Below, piece after piece: positions 61,838 to 64,000 of a stretch of DNA of 64,000 nucleotides (position 1 is the first letter of the stretch; the number at the start of each line of letters is the position of its first letter). The notes beneath the pieces were generated by a model. The model saw only the letters and a list, made by a program, of their open reading frames with translations, searched no databases and was not told the origin of the DNA. The DNA comes from Novosphingobium taihuense. Its GTDB lineage: Bacteria; Pseudomonadota; Alphaproteobacteria; Sphingomonadales; Sphingomonadaceae. A program made the translations under genes and the position numbers. The stretch is from positions 62,001 through 126,000 of the forward strand of contig NZ_VLKJ01000004.1 in the NCBI RefSeq assembly GCF_007830315.1. Direction: 5' to 3'.

Positions 61838-63130
61838 ATGCTGAAGCGTATTTCTACCAGTGAAATCGAACTCGGGATGTTCATCCACAAGCTGGAGGGA
61901 AGCTGGTTCAAGCACCCCTTCTGGAAGCGTCGGTTCCTGCTTGATGACCCGGGAATGCTTGAAACCCTGCGCGACAGCGCAGTGGACGAGGTGATAATCG
62001 ACACCAGCCGGGGCAGGACTCTGCGCGATCTGGGCGATTGCGCGGCGCAGATCATTTCCGGTCCGCGCAACGCCGGGGAGCCTGCGCCGTCACCTGTTCT
62101 TGTCCGTCGTCAGGACCTTGCGCCCGTCCCACAGCGCCCCGGATTTGCCCGCCCGCCTGCCCCGATGCCGGTTGCACGGGAGTTCGGACGTGCCAAGCGT
62201 GCTGCCGGCGATGCGCTACGGGTCGTCAGCAAGGCGTTTATCCAGGTCCGGCTGGGCAAAGCCATCCGCGCGCACGATGTCGAGCCGGTGCTTGATGCCA
62301 TATATGCTTCGGTCCAGCGCAACCTCTACGCGTTCAACGGCCTGCTGCGCTGCCAGACCGACAACGAACCGGTCTATCGGCACTCGCTCGCCGTCAGCGC
62401 CTTGATGATCGCTCTGGCCAAGCACATGCGCATGTCTGCGGTCGACGTCCGCGATGCCGGGATGGCCGGATTATTGATGGACGTCGGCGTCGGTCAATTA
62501 CCGGTCGATCTGGCACCGGTCGGTGGGGACTACACGTTGCTGCGTCCGGATCTGCGCGAACAACATGTCGTGCTCGGCTATACCTTCCTCAAGGCGGCAG
62601 GCGACATTCCCCCGCAAGTCCTGCGCGTGATCCTCCACCATCATGAGCGGCTGGACGGTAGCGGCTATCCTCAAGGGATCTGCGGTGCCGAGATTGATAC
62701 GCTCAGTCGCATGGCGGCTATATGCGACGTGTACGATTCGCGCATCTCCGGCGGAGAAGCCAGTGGCAGGCTCGACCCGGCGGAAGCCATCCGCGAACTG
62801 CGTGATCAGCCCGAAAGGTTCGATCCGGACATTCTCGAGCGCTTCGTCGAAACGGTCGGCGTCTATCCGATCGGCTCGTTCGTCCGCCTGCGGTCCGAAC
62901 GGTTGGCGATGGTGGTCGACGAAGATCCAGCCGATCCCGCGCTTCCAACGGTGCGCACGTTCTGGTCGATACCGCTGAGCAAGCGGCTGAGGGGCGAGAC
63001 CATCGCCCTTGCGCACTGCTACGGCGATGACGCAATCGAAGGTATCGCCGACATCTCAGGCCTTGACTTGCCGGACATCGACAAGCTGCGCGAGGCCCTG
63101 TTTACGACGGCCTGCAAGGAGGCCTGTTAG
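61838..63130 (+). CDS. DUF3391 and degenerate HD-GYP domain protein
   Basis: A 430-residue protein: DUF3391 at ~1-60 ([20 protein letters not shown]), a Pro-rich linker, and an HD-GYP-like domain ~125-330. The GYP part is intact ([20 protein letters not shown]) and the first His (H182 in VYRHSLAVS) and H243 remain. The HD pair, normally LLHDIGK, reads LLMDVGV: His is replaced by Met (M214) and Lys by Val (V218). Active HD-GYP proteins hydrolyse c-di-GMP at a metal site that includes the HD His, so this copy may bind but not cleave the messenger. Its stop overlaps that of convergent rimO. Confidence 0.9.
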   Translation: MLKRISTSEIELGMFIHKLEGSWFKHPFWKRRFLLDDPGMLETLRDSAVDEVIIDTSRGRTLRDLGDCAAQIISGPRNAGEPAPSPVLVRRQDLAPVPQRPGFARPPAPMPVAREFGRAKRAAGDALRVVSKAFIQVRLGKAIRAHDVEPVLDAIYASVQRNLYAFNGLLRCQTDNEPVYRHSLAVSALMIALAKHMRMSAVDVRDAGMAGLLMDVGVGQLPVDLAPVGGDYTLLRPDLREQHVVLGYTFLKAAGDIPPQVLRVILHHHERLDGSGYPQGICGAEIDTLSRMAAICDVYDSRISGGEASGRLDPAEAIRELRDQPERFDPDILERFVETVGVYPIGSFVRLRSERLAMVVDEDPADPALPTVRTFWSIPLSKRLRGETIALAHCYGDDAIEGIADISGLDLPDIDKLREALFTTACKEAC

Positions 63131-64000
63131 CCTTCGATAACACCGTAAAGGTCATGGGCGTCCGCGTCCTCGACCAGCACTTGCGCGAAGTCTCCCGGCT
63201 GCAGCGTCGCTGGCACGTTGCGCAGGTACACGGCACCGTCGATCTCCGGCGCATCTGCCTGTGAGCGTGCCGTCGCACCGATGTCGCCGTCCTCGTCGGG
63301 CTCGCCGACTTCGTCGATGATGACCTTGATCGTCCGGCCGACCTTGGCAGCAAGCTTTGCCGCGCTGATCGCCTCTGTCTTCTCCATCAACCGGGCGTAA
63401 CGCTCTTCCTTGACCGCTTCGGGGACAGGATTCGGCAGGTCGTTGGCAGCAGCTCCCGCCACCGGCTCGAAACGGAACCCGCCAACACGGTCGAGCTGGG
63501 CTTCTTCAAGCCATTCGAGCAGATACTCGAAATCCGCCTCGGTCTCCCCGGGGAAGCCGACTACGAAGCTCGAGCGGATCGTGATGTCAGGGCAGATCTC
63601 CCGCCAAGCCTTGATCCGGTCGAGCACCTTGGCCTCGTTGGCCGGGCGCTTCATCGCGCGCAGTACGCTTGGGCTGGCGTGCTGGAACGGAATGTCGAGG
63701 TATGGCGTCACCAGACCCTCGGCCATCAGCGGAATCACCGCGTCGACGTGAGGGTAGGGGTAGACGTAGTGCAGCCGCACCCACGGCGTTTCGCCTTCCG
63801 GCGTGCGCAGCTTGCCGAGTTCGCGGGCAAGGTCTGTCATGTGCGTGCGGACCGGCTCGCCCTTCCACATCCGCTCTTCATGCCGCACGTCGACGCCATA
63901 GGCCGAGGTGTCCTGGCTGATGACCAGCAGCTCCTTAGTGCCCGCCGCAACCAGCTTCTCGGCCTCACGCAGAACGGCATCGATCCGGCGGCTGACGAGT
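63127..64000 (-). CDS. rimO: Ribosomal protein S12 methylthiotransferase RimO, 5' end outside the window
   Basis: The visible 291 codons are the C-terminal two thirds of a radical-SAM methylthiotransferase. They include the end of the radical-SAM barrel ([52 protein letters not shown]) and the C-terminal TRAM domain. The [16 protein letters not shown] and [16 protein letters not shown] segments fit RimO rather than MiaB. It adds a methylthio group to an Asp of ribosomal protein S12. The 4Fe-4S Cys motif lies beyond base 64000. Its TAA overlaps the stop of the HD-GYP gene. Confidence 0.93.
   Translation of the reverse strand, partial: LVSRRIDAVLREAEKLVAAGTKELLVISQDTSAYGVDVRHEERMWKGEPVRTHMTDLARELGKLRTPEGETPWVRLHYVYPYPHVDAVIPLMAEGLVTPYLDIPFQHASPSVLRAMKRPANEAKVLDRIKAWREICPDITIRSSFVVGFPGETEADFEYLLEWLEEAQLDRVGGFRFEPVAGAAANDLPNPVPEAVKEERYARLMEKTEAISAAKLAAKVGRTIKVIIDEVGEPDEDGDIGATARSQADAPEIDGAVYLRNVPATLQPGDFAQVLVEDADAHDLYGVIEG

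Noticed and set aside
1..64000. CRISPR arrays, intact insertion sequences, prophage or toxin-antitoxin modules
   Set aside because: No regularly spaced repeats, complete transposase, phage structural genes or paired toxin-antitoxin genes were recognised.

Overview
The window reads as a chromosomal segment of a sphingomonad alphaproteobacterium, most probably Novosphingobium and very close to N. aromaticivorans. The reasons are high GC, EipA/DUF1134, NDUFA12 and DUF2155 proteins, and above all a lignin-dimer catabolic cluster whose gene order (ligO, ligN, transporter, NTF2-like lyase, aldehyde dehydrogenase, ligW, transporter, lignostilbene dioxygenase) matches what I recall of that species. 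This is recognition from memory, not a database search.

Layout. 1-3960: end of an AraC-type regulator, a decayed IS6-family transposase, tRNA-Ser(GCU), eipA and an aspartate/aromatic aminotransferase. 3969-17754: aromatic-dimer region. Two C-alpha-dehydrogenases (ligN-ligO, minus) diverge from a plus-strand run of MFS transporter, NTF2-like diarylpropane lyase (ldpA), aldehyde dehydrogenase, DUF2490 outer-membrane protein, ligW and a second MFS. Facing it is a minus-strand operon lsdD - membrane-anchored unknown - DUF3237. lsdD diverges from a MarR regulator followed by an AAHS aromatic-acid transporter. The same 19-bp inverted repeat stands before the first MFS (shared with ligN), ldpA and lsdD/marR, with a weaker copy before the AAHS transporter, which outlines a MarR regulon. 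Together the genes would import dimers, oxidise beta-aryl ethers, deformylate beta-1 diols to lignostilbene, cleave stilbenes to aldehydes, oxidise these, and decarboxylate 5-carboxyvanillate to vanillate.

17794-24027: M19 dipeptidase, a two-component pair whose histidine kinase is frameshifted, an outer-membrane beta-barrel protein, a VOC protein and a DUF4403 lipoprotein. 24031-34457: propionyl-CoA assimilation, with a PccR/ScfR-type regulator diverging from pccB - thiolase - epimerase - methylmalonyl-CoA mutase - metY - pccA. 34593-44567: FAD-linked 2-hydroxyacid dehydrogenase, cytochrome c, type III alkylsulfatase, a DUF1444-like protein, a fatty acyl-AMP ligase, recX, DUF192, NDUFA12, DUF2155 and aat.

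44636-50146: tRNA-Trp and secE-nusG-rplK-rplA, normally contiguous, here separated by about 3.3 kb holding an unrecognised secreted beta-helix-like protein and a low-complexity secreted protein. 50175-64000: small and hypothetical proteins, a cyclophilin, a molybdopterin-binding-domain protein, a Baeyer-Villiger-type monooxygenase, CorA, DUF47-Pit phosphate transport, a lipid-modification cluster (FAD oxidoreductase, DUF1365, CFA-synthase-like methyltransferase), an M28 peptidase, a degenerate HD-GYP protein and the 3' part of rimO. No CRISPR array, intact insertion sequence or prophage was seen.
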